Shown: positions 1 to 11,567, numbered from the stretch's first letter. The stretch: 64,000 bases of DNA from Porodaedalea pini (GCA_002794775.1 NBAY01000033.1:372001-436000); one strand, 5' to 3'. Numbers and translations: made by a program. The notes: a model not told the origin generated them from the letters alone.

Positions 1-430
1 CACCGCTCCTGCAAATTCTCCCTACGCGCAGGACACGCCTCTCGTCGGTTTAAGCCGTCTGTCTTCTCTCCTCTCCCGTGGACGACGAACGACGACCACT
101 CGAGCTTGGCCGACGACAGAACATCGCATACGTACCTATCTAGACGTGACGCTTTTGCCTCCATCGCCGCTAGGATAGACCACCCTCCGGAACCATCTTC
201 CCAGAAATGTCAAACCCCGCGTTTCCCGCCCATACCGCGCCATCAAAATCAACTGCACGCACACGTTTGACGAGTGGCGCGCCTTCTCTACGTCCTTCAC
301 CGCCCAGCGGTCCGTCGCAGGCAAGTACGGCGTCGACTTCCGGTTTGCGATCGAGCCGAGTGGAGATGAGAAGCAGGCGTTGAGGTTGTTAGATGTGGCG
401 ACGGCGTGCTTGGGTCTGAGTTTGGTGTAG
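1..430 (+). CDS. 3' end of an unidentified gene (partial)
   Basis: The last exon reads in one frame from about position 170 to the TAG at 428-430. Its C-terminus runs through a segment starting YRAIKINCTHTFDEW and ends in ALRLLDVATACLGLSLV. Going upstream this frame meets a stop at about 169-171, just where an intron acceptor (TAG) is plausible. An upstream open stretch in another frame (positions 2-130, Ser/Arg-rich) is probably the preceding exon. The 5' part lies outside the window. I do not recognise the family; the acidic-to-hydrophobic C-terminus carries no catalytic motif that I can name. The next gene begins only about 200 bp downstream on the same strand. Confidence 0.5.
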
Positions 431-586
431 AGAAGTGCAGAGCAGTTTGATTATGTGCATTTCATTTTATTATTATTCGTTCGTTATAGAGGTATTGACG
501 GTGGGTGACAAACAGCTCGAGAACGCTACCGCGCGTGCACTGAATATTGTACGTTCCTGTGCGCAACGCCTAGTGCGCATACGCAG

Positions 587-2101
587 AAATTCCCGACTTC
601 CACCTCGACAAACATCCACCTACGCACCTCCGTGTCGCCCTCGCGCTCCACAACACCACGCGCCTCCCCAGATCACGACCGCTCGCACGACTATGATGTC
701 TTTCTTAACCTCGAACAGTCCTTCGACCATGAGCGCGAGTATGAGCACAAGACAACGCCGCTGGACACGGACGTCGACCACGATACCGACACGGAAAGCG
801 AGCGCGAGCTGCGATTGTCGGACGTGGAGTCCCCATATGCACCGCAGCAGTATGGGATGCCAATGCGCGTGGGGCGGGGAAGAGTTAGGTCAACGTCGAC
901 GACGGGTTCGACACTGGGCTTCTCGCCGATCACATCGCGCACCAACACCAACACCAACACCAATCCCAAATCACGCACCTCCGTCGCCCCGAATTCGGCC
1001 CTCCGTCCGCCCTACGCGCGACGTGGACCTGCGGCATCTGAGTCCGGTGCGGGTACGGTTGGCGTGTCTTCTGCGGCTAGAGCGAGGGCGAGGACGAGAT
1101 GCATTGGTGCGCCTAGGAGTGAGCCTGACTCTAGCATGAGAACGGGGATGGGAGCAGGGACGGCAAGTGGAGGAGTGGGAGGGACGGGGCCGTATAATAT
1201 TGGACCGTATGGATATCGATATCCTGCGCATCCACCGTACTCGTCTGCATCCGCCGCGGTGCAGGGGAATGTGCAGCCGCTTTCTGCGCTTTCGCAGGCA
1301 CAGGGTTTGGGCCAGAACCAGAACCAAGGTCAGGGAGATAGTCAGGGCCAGGTATACACATCGCGATTCCATGGACAGGCACAAGGTTACGCGACAGGTC
1401 TGGAGGAGGTGCCTGCGCTCATTCATCCCCATTCTAATCCCAATCCGGCCTCAAATATGGATCGGCGCTGGGCCGCGACGGCATCGATAGACAGCGGCGG
1501 CGGGGGTGCAGAGATGGCGGACGTCGAGATGGATATGGATATGGGCGGCTGGGCGCGTGTGTCGGATCCATTGCCGGGGATGGAATTCGGCATCGGGCTG
1601 GGTGGGGGTGCGCAGTTCTCTGGCTCGTACTCGCAGAATCAGAATCAGAATCGCGGACGTGGTCAAGAGACGTACACGCAGGGGCAGGGCAAGGACAGAC
1701 GACGTACCAACAGTAACAACAATCCTATCAGTCTCAGCAGAACCACTACCCGCTTCAGCAACAGCAGCAACAGAACGGGAATGCGGGGATGGGGATGCCG
1801 TATGGCGCGCCGCCGGAGCTGCAGATGCAGTACTACGGACCCAGTCGGAATAGTCGGAATCCAAATCCGAATCCGAATCTGAGTGCGAGTACGAATGCGG
1901 GTTTGGGTATGAGTCCGACTCGGTGAGTGTTCTCTGATGCGTCTTGTGTGCGATGAATGTTGAAAGTTGACTTTCGCGTGGGATAGGTGGAAGGGAAGTA
2001 GTTCTGCCGCTGTGAAGCATATTCAAAGTCAGACTCAGAATCAAGGGCAAGGACAGAGGACGGGTTTCTGGCGGACGTCGGACTTGCGGAATAGACTCTG
2101 A
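587..2101 (+). CDS. Low-complexity Gln/Gly/Asn-rich protein, possibly frameshifted
   Basis: An open frame from about 587 to 1882 encodes a Ser/Arg/Gly-rich chain with Asn-Thr and Gln-Asn repeats. No ATG exists in this frame between the upstream stop (506-508) and 632. A GTACGT...CAG intron-like stretch (550-586) suggests that the start lies in an earlier exon. Near 1690-1740 the coding character (Gln-rich, then MGMPYGAPPELQMQYYG) moves to another frame, in which a TAA sits at 1714-1716. A good intron follows (1923-1986), and the last exon ends with TGA at 2099-2101. No folded domain is visible; the protein is probably disordered. The frame change may be a real mutation, a missed small intron or a sequencing error in repetitive DNA. 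Confidence 0.45.
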
Positions 2102-2360
2102 CCCCTGATACTTTGACGATGATGATAAAATGATTTGGCGAGTTGGGAGCTGGGAGGGTGGAGAGGATGGATACGTTGTAAAATCGTGAATCGCGGAAGC
2201 ACTGGGTCGGGACTTATCTCGAAAGGCATGCTGCGAGATAGGGTTGAGTTGAGGTTTAGTTGTATTCTCGAGTTCACAATTGATTTTGTTCATCATTCGT
2301 CGTTCACTCCCTCGATCATTGCTCTGTCAGGCGTACTCCGTACTCAAAATGCAACACCTT

Positions 2361-2384
2361 TCTGTTCTGTTCTGTTCTGTTCCG
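2361..2384. repeat. TTCTG short tandem repeat
   Basis: About four copies of TTCTG lie in a pyrimidine-rich tract downstream of the low-complexity gene. The rest of the 2102-3009 interval holds no convincing gene. Confidence 0.6.
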
Positions 2385-3009
2385 CGCATTACTGCTGTTC
2401 GTCTCTTCATTCCAATCTGTTCTAGTCGGACGTGCGTAGATACTGTACATACAAGTTTCTGTAGAACTCCATTCACTCTTTTCTCTCTTCGTTCCTGTTC
2501 CGTCCCGACTGTTCATTCGTTGTGTTCTGTTTCGTTATGTACACTGTACTGATGATACTGTGATAATACGATACCTGCGTATGCGAATTGATCGATAGAT
2601 CTATGGATAGCGAATGCTGCGTCCCGACGACATTACACGCAGAATGACGACTGAAATAAGAGGAGTAACAAACGTGGTCGCTATCGTCCATCATCATGAA
2701 CTGTCCGATATTACTATCAATGTATCGGGATAACGGAAGAAGCGCGAAGAAAACCAAGTATAAAACCAAGCTTCGGGAAAGCGCTCACTTCCCCTCTCCA
2801 TTTTCCTGCTTTCGAGCCTCTTCCAGTATTTCTGCGCACTCTAATAGTGAGAGTCGCTCTGTTCCCTACGCCAGATCCGTCGAATGGGAAGGAGAGAGCG
2901 GGTGGGCGGTGGCAGACGTAACATGTGTCTCCCCTGCTGAGTTGATGCGTTACTCGAAATGCTATCGTGCTTTGTACTTATGATTTCACTTGTGCGAGTG
3001 AAGGTGATT

Positions 3010-3817
3010 TACCGTCATGGACCGGTCCTTGAAACACCCCCACTCCTTGAAACACCCCATTTATTTTGGCTCAACAACATATCCCTCAGCTCAAATTAAT
3101 GCATAAAAACAGCCTACTCGTGTAATTATGTTATTTAGAAAAAAACCCATGAAAAATGGGTTGAATTTGAGAAAGTTATGGGTAAAATGGGTGTGAGAAG
3201 GTACTAGAATTGAGTGGTTCAGAATGTTGTTGGCTCTATTCATTCATAAAACATGCATTTCAGCTGGAACAAAAAAAGACTGCATTTTTTTAAGAAATAT
3301 ATTGAATGTGTCTGCAAATTTTCAAGTCAAATGGATAGAAATTGAGTTGTGTAGAAATTCAGAAAGTTGTGTAGCGCTTTTTTGAAGTGTCACATTTATG
3401 TCACATCCCTTTCCGCGTCATGTCTTATGCAGCTCATCTTGAGCTTGCTCACTTCTGCCACATAACTCATGCTAATAAAATAGTATGTGTAATAATTATT
3501 GATAGTAGTAAATACTAGACTAATCTATAATACTCTACATATAAAATTAATAATATATGAGAGCAATAGCTCAAATTCCGAGTGAAGATGAGCGTGGGAA
3601 AGTTGTGTTTCAAGGAGCGGTGACATGCTGATTTAGAGTCAAAATGTGTGCAATTCATAACTCATTTATTCCTGACTTTTTTCACTCAAAATTTTGCACA
3701 GATGGACCTTAGTGATATAGCTTTAATTTAATATTTTTTGGTTCGAGAAAATCAGTGAAGAAATGGAGTAAAAATTGAAATAAAATGTGCTGTTTCAAGG
3801 ACCGGTCCATGACGGTA
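3010..3817. mobile_element. Non-autonomous DNA transposon (MITE-like) with 27-bp perfect terminal inverted repeats
   Basis: Bases 3010-3036 (beginning TACCGTCATGGACCGG) are the exact reverse complement of 3791-3817. If the outermost TA on each side is a target-site duplication, the element is 804 bp (3012-3815) with 25-bp ends, as expected for the Tc1/mariner-type TA-inserting superfamilies. The interior is AT-rich and has no transposase open frame. A subterminal motif, CCTTGAAACACCCC, is repeated at 3027-3040 and again at about 3045-3058, and an inverted relative lies near 3604-3617. The element sits about 90 bp beyond the stop codon of the neighbouring NLR gene. The superfamily assignment is an inference from the TA dinucleotides only. 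Confidence 0.85.
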
Positions 3818-3909
3818 CCTCTCCGGATTGAAACGACTTGCTTTTTATACACTTAAGTAATATAGAGGGACAAAATGTGCATTTGTTTTATGAACAGCTC
3901 AAAAACTAA

Positions 3910-6900
3910 TTACGTCGGAGACGTGAAGCACTCCTGCCAACGCTCCCCAAGAGCAGCATTCGTAAAGTCCAGCCTAGTCGAAAACCTACAACTGAAGACT
4001 GCCGTGTTCCGGGTGTGCCAGAGCATCTCTCGTTGATCTTCAGGGACCCATAAGAGGAGCTCTCCTTTTTCACCCAATATCCACCCATCTTCGGCCACAG
4101 TCCAATTGGTTAAAGGAACATCGTGAGCCGATGTCCCTATAGTAGACATGCTGCTCGAGGTCTTTTCAGTAGTCTGACGAGCATCCTTCTCGTTCTCTGC
4201 ATCCCAGACTCTGATAGTCATATCTTCTGAGCCTGAAACGATTCGCTTGCCATCGGGCGAGAAGCCAACGGACAAGACCGCGATCGTGTGCCCTTCGAAG
4301 GGTCCAGAGACGAGCGGGCCGTTCTCTGCATCCCACACTCTGATCGTCTTATCGTCGGAGCCTGAGACGATTTGCTTGCCATCGGGCGAGAAGCCAACGG
4401 ACAAGACCCAGTGCGTGTGTCCTTCGAAGGGTCCAGAGACGAGCTGGCCGTTTTCTGCATCCCACACTCTGATAGTCCTATCGCCGGAGCCTGAGACGAT
4501 TCGGTTGCCATCAGGCGAGAAGCCAACGGATAAGACCCAGTGCGTGTGTCCTTCGAAGGGTCCAGAGACGAGCTGGCCGTTTTCTGCATCCCACACTCTG
4601 ATAGTCCTATCACAAGAGCCTGAGACGATTCGGTTGCCATCGGGCGAGAATGCAACGGACAGGACCAAACTCATGTGTCCTTCAAAGGGTCCAGAGACGA
4701 GATGCCCGTTCTCTGCATCCCATACTCTGACAGTCCAATCGTCAGAGCCTGAGACGATTTGCTTGCCATCAGGCGAGAATGCAACGGAATTGACCGAGCC
4801 CGTGTGTCCTTTGAAAGGTCCAGAGACGAGCTGGCCGTTTTCAGCATCCCAGACTCTGATAGTCTTATCGCCCGAGCCTGAGATGATTTGCTTGCCTTCG
4901 GGCGAGAAGGCAACGGACTCGACCGTACCCACGTGTCCTTCAAAAGTCTCGAATTCTTCTGACTCCTTTCGAACTCCTCTTCGATCTACACGGACTAGCG
5001 AAGATGTATGCTTTTTGAGATGATCTGAGATCTCCGTTCCGTCCGACATAAAAGCAAGCACGGAAACATAGATGTGCGGTGTGCTTTGAGAGATCGACGG
5101 CAAAAATGAATCGACTAGTACGCGGGCGCTCTCCAGGAAAGCTGAGGTTAGCGCGTCGTGTTCCTACTTCATGGTCAGCGACATCACTCAACCGTATCGA
5201 CGTAAATGTCTTCTCACCGCAGCCCATGATTGAGCGACATTCAATAGTGGACCAGCAATGCCGAGCTTGCCAGTAAGGCTCAATACTTCAAGCCAGAACA
5301 AAAGTCGGTTATGAAGAAAATCGATTAATTCATCCAGTAATGTGGCTGTAAATGAGGCTTCACGAAGATGATGAGCCCATGCACGGCAAGCGTAAGCCAA
5401 ATTTGGTGTTATGTTCGTTTTGATACGATCTTGAAGACCGGGGATGCGGCTATTCGGCACGTAAGACGTCCCGATGTCGCAAATGTTGAACCTAAGCTCC
5501 ATCTTCATCGTCGCAAAGCACCACATAACGGGAACTAATGGCCTTTCAAGCGAAGCAAGTTCAGTGTGCCAAGGATCGCTGGTTCGATCTGGTGATGTGA
5601 GATAATCGTAGAATGAAGTGTGGAAAAGACGGATAGGAGTATCAGGTGAATACGAAAGCAGACACTGTAGCTTCGAGAGGATCAGGCTGGACGATCTCTC
5701 GGGCGGGAATTCCAGAACCAGGTTAATGAATGTGTCCGTCAGAGGAACCTCACAAGCGAGGATTAAACCAAATACTTGTGAAAACCGAGTCCTCGATATT
5801 TCGTCCTCCCAATTGATTCCCGAACTTCGAAGAACTGCGCTATACAGGTCAGAGAGGCCGAGACGCACCATCCCACGTGAATCTGCAACCAGTTCCTCGA
5901 GTTTTCTGAATGGATCGTCACTGGCTGAGATCAATTTCACAGCTGTCGACGCCCAAATGAATAGCCCATCTGCTGCCTTGTCAAGAACGGTCATATTTGT
6001 GTCCCATGGCCATTCTGGTGATATGGACAACGGGGCGCGAACGATTCGATCCATCTCATGGCAAATGTAGCGATGAACATCAGCTCGACTATCTGCCGAC
6101 GTGTAGTCCAATTCGATTGCGCGGACAAAAAGCGGCTGAGTTGACAGCGCCTTGTCAATGTCGGGTTCCCGTCGACTTGTAATGAGGAACCGGAACTTCG
6201 GAGGAACTTTCGAAAGCCTGTCCCGAAAAAGCTGCATCAGCCTCTGCCTATCATGAGGCGTACCGCACTCGTCCAGTGCATCTAGGATGATTACAACCGG
6301 CCCTTGAACGGAGGGCGCGGCGGAAATTAGTGGCTGTAAGAGGAGCTGCTCGAACTGGTCCTCGGCTGGCGCTAGTGCGATATTGTTATTTCGCTCAACG
6401 GCGTCGAGGAAGAACGGCTTGACAGATGAATCGAAGGAAGCAAGACTGTACGCAATCGTTCGTATCAAGGAATCTGGCTGGCTCTTTCCTCGTACAAAAA
6501 ATAGGAAGCATCCGAGGCGGGACATATCCTGTAGGTCCTTGGCAATGGTCATCGTAACGGTACTTTTCCCAGACCCGGCGACACCATATAACCAAAGCGT
6601 GTTCTGAATAGTTTCCGAAAAGAACCAGCCGATAATCTGGTTTCGTATTTCGACACGTGTCCCAGGAAGGCATCGGGGTCGGTCGAAAGCACTCAGTTGA
6701 TGAGGCTTAAGCCTCTGTTCGAGATCTGGTTTTGAGAAGTTTAGTGGAGCTTAGTCACGGCATTCAACATACACGTACACAAAACTTCGACCTTTTGATA
6801 CATTTGTGCAACTAGAATAGCTGTGTCGAGAACGAGACCCGAATCGATTGCATTTTTCAGGTCGACGAAAGACTTGGCAAACTCGTCTATCTTTTGGCTG

Positions 6901-8076
6901 TTGCCTGAGCCTAACATCCGCCCTGTTGAAAATGTTATCCTCGTGTGAACTCCTGATGGAGAATGCAAACTCACTAGTGAACCCATGGCGGGCATATTGC
7001 CTCAGAAACAAACAACACTCGGTTGCTTGCTTCAGAAGTTTGATTATGGTTTTCTCGAGATTCGAAGATTTGTTGCGAAGCGACTGGGTGTCGAGGATAA
7101 AGGAGAAGGCATCTTCCATCGTACGCAGGAGATCGACGGCCTTCTTGTCACATTTGATTTGGTTTGAAATGCTCTGTCCGGAGACAGGATTAGAAATTTT
7201 CGTGCCGCCGTTCATACTTAGTACTTACATTGTACAGAGCCGAGGCCACTTTCCAAGCCGCATTCAGGTATGGGTGAATCTGATTGTACTCAGCGATGTT
7301 GTTCTGCGCGCTAAAAGTCAAAACATACCTCGGAGATTTCATTTAGAAATTCTACATATATATCCAGCTTCGTGCAAAGATTTCCCACAGCTTTGTACGC
7401 ATCGGCACCGTTACCCAGTGAGTGAATAAAATCAACCACCAGATTCCCTCTGTCTGCGGTCCGCATGATTCCACGCTGCTCAATATCCTTTCGCGCACTG
7501 ATAAAACCATCTCGGACGCTAGACATCTCATCGTTGACCGCAAGGCGTAAAAAAACAACACCAGCTTCGGAGGTTGCCGATTGATCAGCCGGTGGGCGTA
7601 AGGTTAGCTGGAATTCTATTATTTCAATTCAGTCCGATATCATATCAAACTCGACCGAAGCGTACCTTTGCCGCCAACGCACTTCTGCAATAGTTCGATA
7701 AGCCCTATGTCGTTATATCCGATGCAGACGTCTGATAAAAGTGAGGATTTGTGGTATAATTCGATCTTGAGAACCATAGTCGCCTCCAAGTACGGACTGC
7801 AATAGAAATTCAGTCAAGATCGCAGAAGCCCGATCAGCGGCAACACTGACAACATAAGACTTTCGTTCCAGCTGGGCGACAAGTTCTGAATGACCCCCGT
7901 CCTATTGACATCTTCGCCAACCAGCGCCTTGATGTAAAGGTTCGGCGTCTTCAAGTTGCTGTGGATGCGCTGATTGTCGTAGACGACATCTTCAGCTCGC
8001 AAAACTACAGAATGTGTCAGACAGGGGAGGATGCGCAACACAGAATCAAACCTTCTAAGAAGTAGTAGTTGGACAT
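3910..8076 (-). CDS. C2-NACHT-WD40 NLR-like STAND receptor
   Basis: This multi-exon gene starts at ATG 8076 (MSNYYFLE) and stops at 3910. The N-terminal exons (8004-7675) resemble a C2 domain (NLYIKALVGED, then LSPSWNESLML). A helical linker follows (IHPYLNAAWKVASALYN; GNSQKIDEF). The typical fungal pre-NACHT segment CLPGTRVEIRNQIIGW comes next, then a Walker A (GVAGSGKST, near 6560) and a Walker B-like VVIILDALDECG. The C-terminal exon (about 5170-3910) carries six WD40 repeats of 43 residues and the family tail DGWILGEKGELLLW. I count about eight introns; a clear one has donor GTGAGA near 5220 and joins NACHT to WD40. Known relatives are NTPase sensors in non-self recognition or programmed cell death. 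The ligand and effector mode here are unknown, and no HET or other death domain is visible. Length is roughly 1,250 residues. Confidence 0.88.
4250..4965 (-). repeat. Six WD40-coding tandem repeats in exact 129-nt register
   Basis: The motif CCTTCGAAGG (or its variants) recurs at 4292, 4421, 4550, 4679, 4808 and 4937, a constant period of 129 nt (43 codons). The units at about 4421-4680 are almost identical in DNA as well as protein. This indicates recent duplication or gene conversion. Differences concentrate at a few codons per unit, such as the residues after FEGH and around SGS-D. Confidence 0.9.
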
Positions 8077-8360
8077 GATGGTGAGAGGTCGAGCTTGTCG
8101 CAGAGCCATTCATCCTTGCTGAACACGACTGAAAGCATGCGGAAGCTATAAAAAGCACATTGATGATCGATCCATGAGGCAATTCAGAATATGTGACGAA
8201 ACTGAAAGCTGTGATCTTCCCGATAACTGATTGAACCACAGAGGGTCCTTGCTCGGAGATGAGAGGACGAAGCACAGTTAGACTGCACTTATGACCTGAG
8301 GCGTGTAATCAGTTTGCTCACAACCTGTCGGGGCCGTTGGATGAACTGAAACTGGCAATA

Positions 8361-8591
8361 TTAGATAAGCTGGCCCATGGCGTTATGCTCGAAGGTCAGG
8401 GCTGGGCCGTCCATTTTATCCATTTCCTGCTTCTTCACCACTAGTACTACCATCGGCCTCAGATTTTGACGTTTGAGTACGGCATAGCAGAGTTGGAATT
8501 TGGTATAGAAGACGCGGTGAGAGAAGGTGAGGAATGAGGAAAGAGCCGTAATGCAGCGGGCGTCCAGTGCAGCGGCGCGATCCTGCCCCAT
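8361..8591 (-). CDS. Small open frame upstream of the NLR gene (doubtful)
   Basis: A 76-codon frame starts at ATG 8591 (MGQDRAAALDARCI) and ends at 8361, about 285 bp upstream of the NLR start on the same strand. It matches no family that I know. The peptide has no signal or membrane segment. It could be a short gene, a first exon or leader of the NLR transcript, or chance. Only its position beside the NLR makes it worth noting. Confidence 0.2.
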   Translation of the reverse strand: MGQDRAAALDARCITALSSFLTFSHRVFYTKFQLCYAVLKRQNLRPMVVLVVKKQEMDKMDGPALTFEHNAMGQLI

Positions 8592-8847
8592 TGTCTGATG
8601 TGAAGGGTGGAGGAGGTCGGTTGTAAGAATGCCTGTTATTTGACGGTTAACTTATTCTCAATAACAAAAGTGAGGCAGCATATGAGAATGATAAGACGAA
8701 CGACGAGCAAACGTCGTTAATATTCCCGCTTGGTTAAGAAAATAAAATAGCAGAGGCTGAATCGAAGAGTCCGAGTCGGGCTCAACTTGAAACACACATA
8801 TATGTAGCTGATCCGCCCAGAAGTCGATCCTCCTTCGCCTTCTTACC

Positions 8848-10056
8848 ATGGTCACCTTTGACCCGGTCAGAGACCTGCAGGACTTGACAGGAAAGGTAGC
8901 CATAGTCACTGGAGCGACGTACGCATGTTTAATATCACTTCGTCTTTTTCACTCTCATCAAATGATAACATCCGATTTCTAGTTCCGGTATAGGGTACAC
9001 AACCGCACAGCAGCTTCTTCGCAAAGGCGCGACAGTCTATCTCGCAGCACGCAATGAGAGCAAGGCGACAGGTACGATTGCACGACTCAAAGCCGAGGGG
9101 CTTGATCCAGGTAAAGGAAAACCCGTGTTCCACATGCTGTCTCTCGACGACCCGCGCGATGCGAAAGCTTCTGTGGAGGCATTCTTGGCGAGGGAAACAA
9201 GACTGGACATCCTGGGTATGCATCGCCTTGTTCTTATCTCGAGATAAAGCAATAACAAAAATTCAACCTTTCAATCAGTTAATAATGCTGCTTCGTGAGA
9301 TGGTCATAAGAATGCTCTAAACCGCCTGATCCCTGAGTTTGGTTCCCGAAGATTCTTTTCGCCTTTTAAACTGGGTGCAATGGGCTGCGAGGAGACCATG
9401 GTCATCAAGTATGACAAGTCGTATATTTCATTGCGCTTACTCACGGCCATTTTCATAGCCACATTTCGCCCTTCGTTTCCACCAACACACTCCTTTCACT
9501 CCTGAAGGCGACTGCTCTCCAGCCTGGTGCAGACGTTCGTATTGTCATCGTTGCCTCAGATGCGCACAGCATGCTTTCCAACGCACAGTTCAAGACCCGC
9601 GCGGACTTCAAGATTACTTTTGAGGACCAGAAGTTCCCGAAGATGAGGCGCTACGCCCTCACAAAGATCGCGAACATCCTCTGGACACGTGAGCTCGCTC
9701 GACGGCTCTCCCAGTCCACAAACGACGGAGGCGCAAACATCATCGTAGTATGTCTCGACCCTGGATCAGTGAGGAGCGAGGGCAGCAACCTGCTCCCCAC
9801 TCTTTTCCCCTGGCCGATCTCTTGGCTTGTTTCTGCGCTCATTCCACTGCTTATGGTCACTCCAGAAGAGGGTGCGTATTGCAGCAGTTATGCAGCGGGA
9901 TCGCCGGATGTGCGTCGAGATCCTGAGAAGTACCATGGAAGCTACATTGTGTCGGGCTGCAAAGTGAAAGAGCCTTCGAAGCTGGCGATGGACGACGGTT
10001 TGGCAAGGGATCTTTGGGAACTGACAGAGAATATTTTAAAGGAGGAGGGAGTATGA
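8848..10056 (+). CDS. Short-chain dehydrogenase/reductase (retinol dehydrogenase / WWOX-like)
   Basis: Exons 8848-8918, 8983-9215, 9279-9294, 9352-9408 and 9459-10056 join in phase to give 324 residues, a normal length for this SDR class. The cofactor motif is KVAIVTGATSGIGY, spliced across intron 1. VNNAAS is followed, after the 16-nt third exon, by MVINHISPFV. The catalytic Ser lies in VIVASDAHSM and the active site is YALTK (Tyr-x-x-x-Lys). Relatives are NAD(P)-dependent oxidoreductases of small hydrophobic alcohols or ketones; the substrate cannot be predicted. The gene is divergent from the NLR, with about 770 bp between the two starts. Without the microexon intron the frame would stop at TGA 9295, so this exon model is needed. 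Confidence 0.88.
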
Positions 10057-10829
10057 TTCATAGAGCTGAGAATGATATAGATGTCGGATTGAAGCATTAT
10101 TTTTATTCGATAATCATACGCAGAACCGCAAAATTTTGTCCCTCAGGCTGTCCTTTCAATACAAATGGACTGGAAAGACCAGGACGCTACCGCCACACTT
10201 ACCTTTTTGTATTTGTACTACGTTACCTGCAGGGTATGGTGCTGGTCCATCTACTGTAGGACTAAAAGCCGAGTTGAATCCGCAACAGGACCTTTTTCTT
10301 GGAAGGAAATTCAGGATAACGAGTCGGGCAATGAGGAAGACTGGTTTGGTTAAGGTGATCTCGATCTAGGTAATTTTTATGAAGTACCATGATACATATC
10401 ATACTGTTATAACCTTGAATATCTTGTACAAGTTCCTTCAGTCTCCCCTATGGCACCTCGACGATTAGATATCAGATTCTAGCACAAAAGAAAACAAGGC
10501 GATTTTGAGTCTCATTTTCATTGTCAGAAAAGGTGGAGATTCAAGGGCATCCTGTCGCGCATAACAGTGCGGACCACGGCCATTTGTGCAGTATGCTGAA
10601 ATGCACAACTGTGACTATAATACATTAAGACTTTATAATTTTGTTTCAGCATTAACTTTCCTTGCCGCACATCAAGGAAGATGTGGAAAATGAAGAGGGG
10701 GAGGCAAGGCTGTTGGTGAAAAAGAGGCAAGCTAACCAAGACACGGTATTAATAGTGCAGAAAGAAAACGCGACAGAGTCTACGAAACTCCCACTCGTAC
10801 ATCACAACAGCTATCGAGTGACAGCGGGC
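10057..10829. other. Intergenic, no convincing gene
   Basis: This stretch lies between the SDR 3' end and the LSM4 3' end. Small open frames near 10136-10369 look weakly protein-like in two overlapping frames but have no recognisable motif. I see no repeat or RNA gene. Confidence 0.5.
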
Positions 10830-11375
10830 TCACATACCACGACCACGACCTCGCCCGCCACGCATTGGGGTGCCGCGTGCGCCACCTCGCCCTACATTAT
10901 AATGAGAATGGTCAAAAAGCGTCGAACCAAACAAGCGTACCTCGTGGAGGCGCTCCCCTTCCGCCGCGTGCCCCACCGCCTGTCCCACCTCTGGCACCTC
11001 TCCCTGCCTCACGCGCACGATTTTGCTCCTCCTTGACCTCGTCGAGTAGTTTGTCTGGAACACGCAAGTATTTGATCGTACTGCCACGGATGTAGCACTC
11101 GGGGAGTTTCCAGAAGCGGTCAGCATCGGCAGATGTTTGATAGACCTCGCGCAATGTGATGTTCATGAAGTTGTCACAGTTGACAAGATGACCATTGAAT
11201 GTCTCGCCGTTCTTGAGTTCGACCAACTACATGGAAGTCAGAACGAGTCAAAGGGAGCACAAATGCGTACGCACCATGGGTCGGTTTTGCGCTGCATTTA
11301 GAAGAGAAAGGGGCAGCTAGGCATGTCTGACATTAATTCAGATTTGAAGACAAGTTTGGAGATTTTTCGTACCAT
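10830..11375 (-). CDS. LSM4: U6 snRNA-associated Sm-like protein LSm4
   Basis: Four exons join in phase (11375-11373, 11316-11275, 11226-10941, 10891-10830) to give 130 residues. The protein begins [15 protein letters not shown]. It contains the Sm1 motif [13 protein letters not shown], the Sm2 motif [17 protein letters not shown], and a C-terminal RGG-rich tail ending GRGRGRGM. LSm4 belongs to the LSm1-7 ring (cytoplasmic mRNA decay, P-bodies) and the LSm2-8 ring (U6 snRNA, splicing). The first coding exon contains only the ATG codon, followed at once by GTACGA. The gene is divergent from the sulfhydryl oxidase gene, with 192 bp between the two ATGs, so a shared promoter is likely. Confidence 0.95.
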
Positions 11376-11567
11376 TTTGATTATATCTAGTCGTCGCGTC
11401 TGGCGTCGTGTCCAACGCAGCCTCAGTGTCGCCCAGAAAGGAGAGTCACGTGATTCATTCAGCACTTCCGACTCTGACCTTTCTAACAAATAGCCTATGT
11501 AGTATTGCTACTCAACTCTTTCTCTTTCCTCCGTGTTTTATCTTCCGTCCGCGCGGCACGAACAAAA

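Noticed and set aside
4247..5023. Plus-strand 258-codon open frame
   Set aside because: It is the antisense of the WD40 repeat array; its apparent repeats only mirror the real ones.
9295..9297. Premature TGA in the SDR gene
   Set aside because: The TGA lies inside an intron: GTGAGA is a good donor, and splicing to 9352 restores the conserved frame and length.
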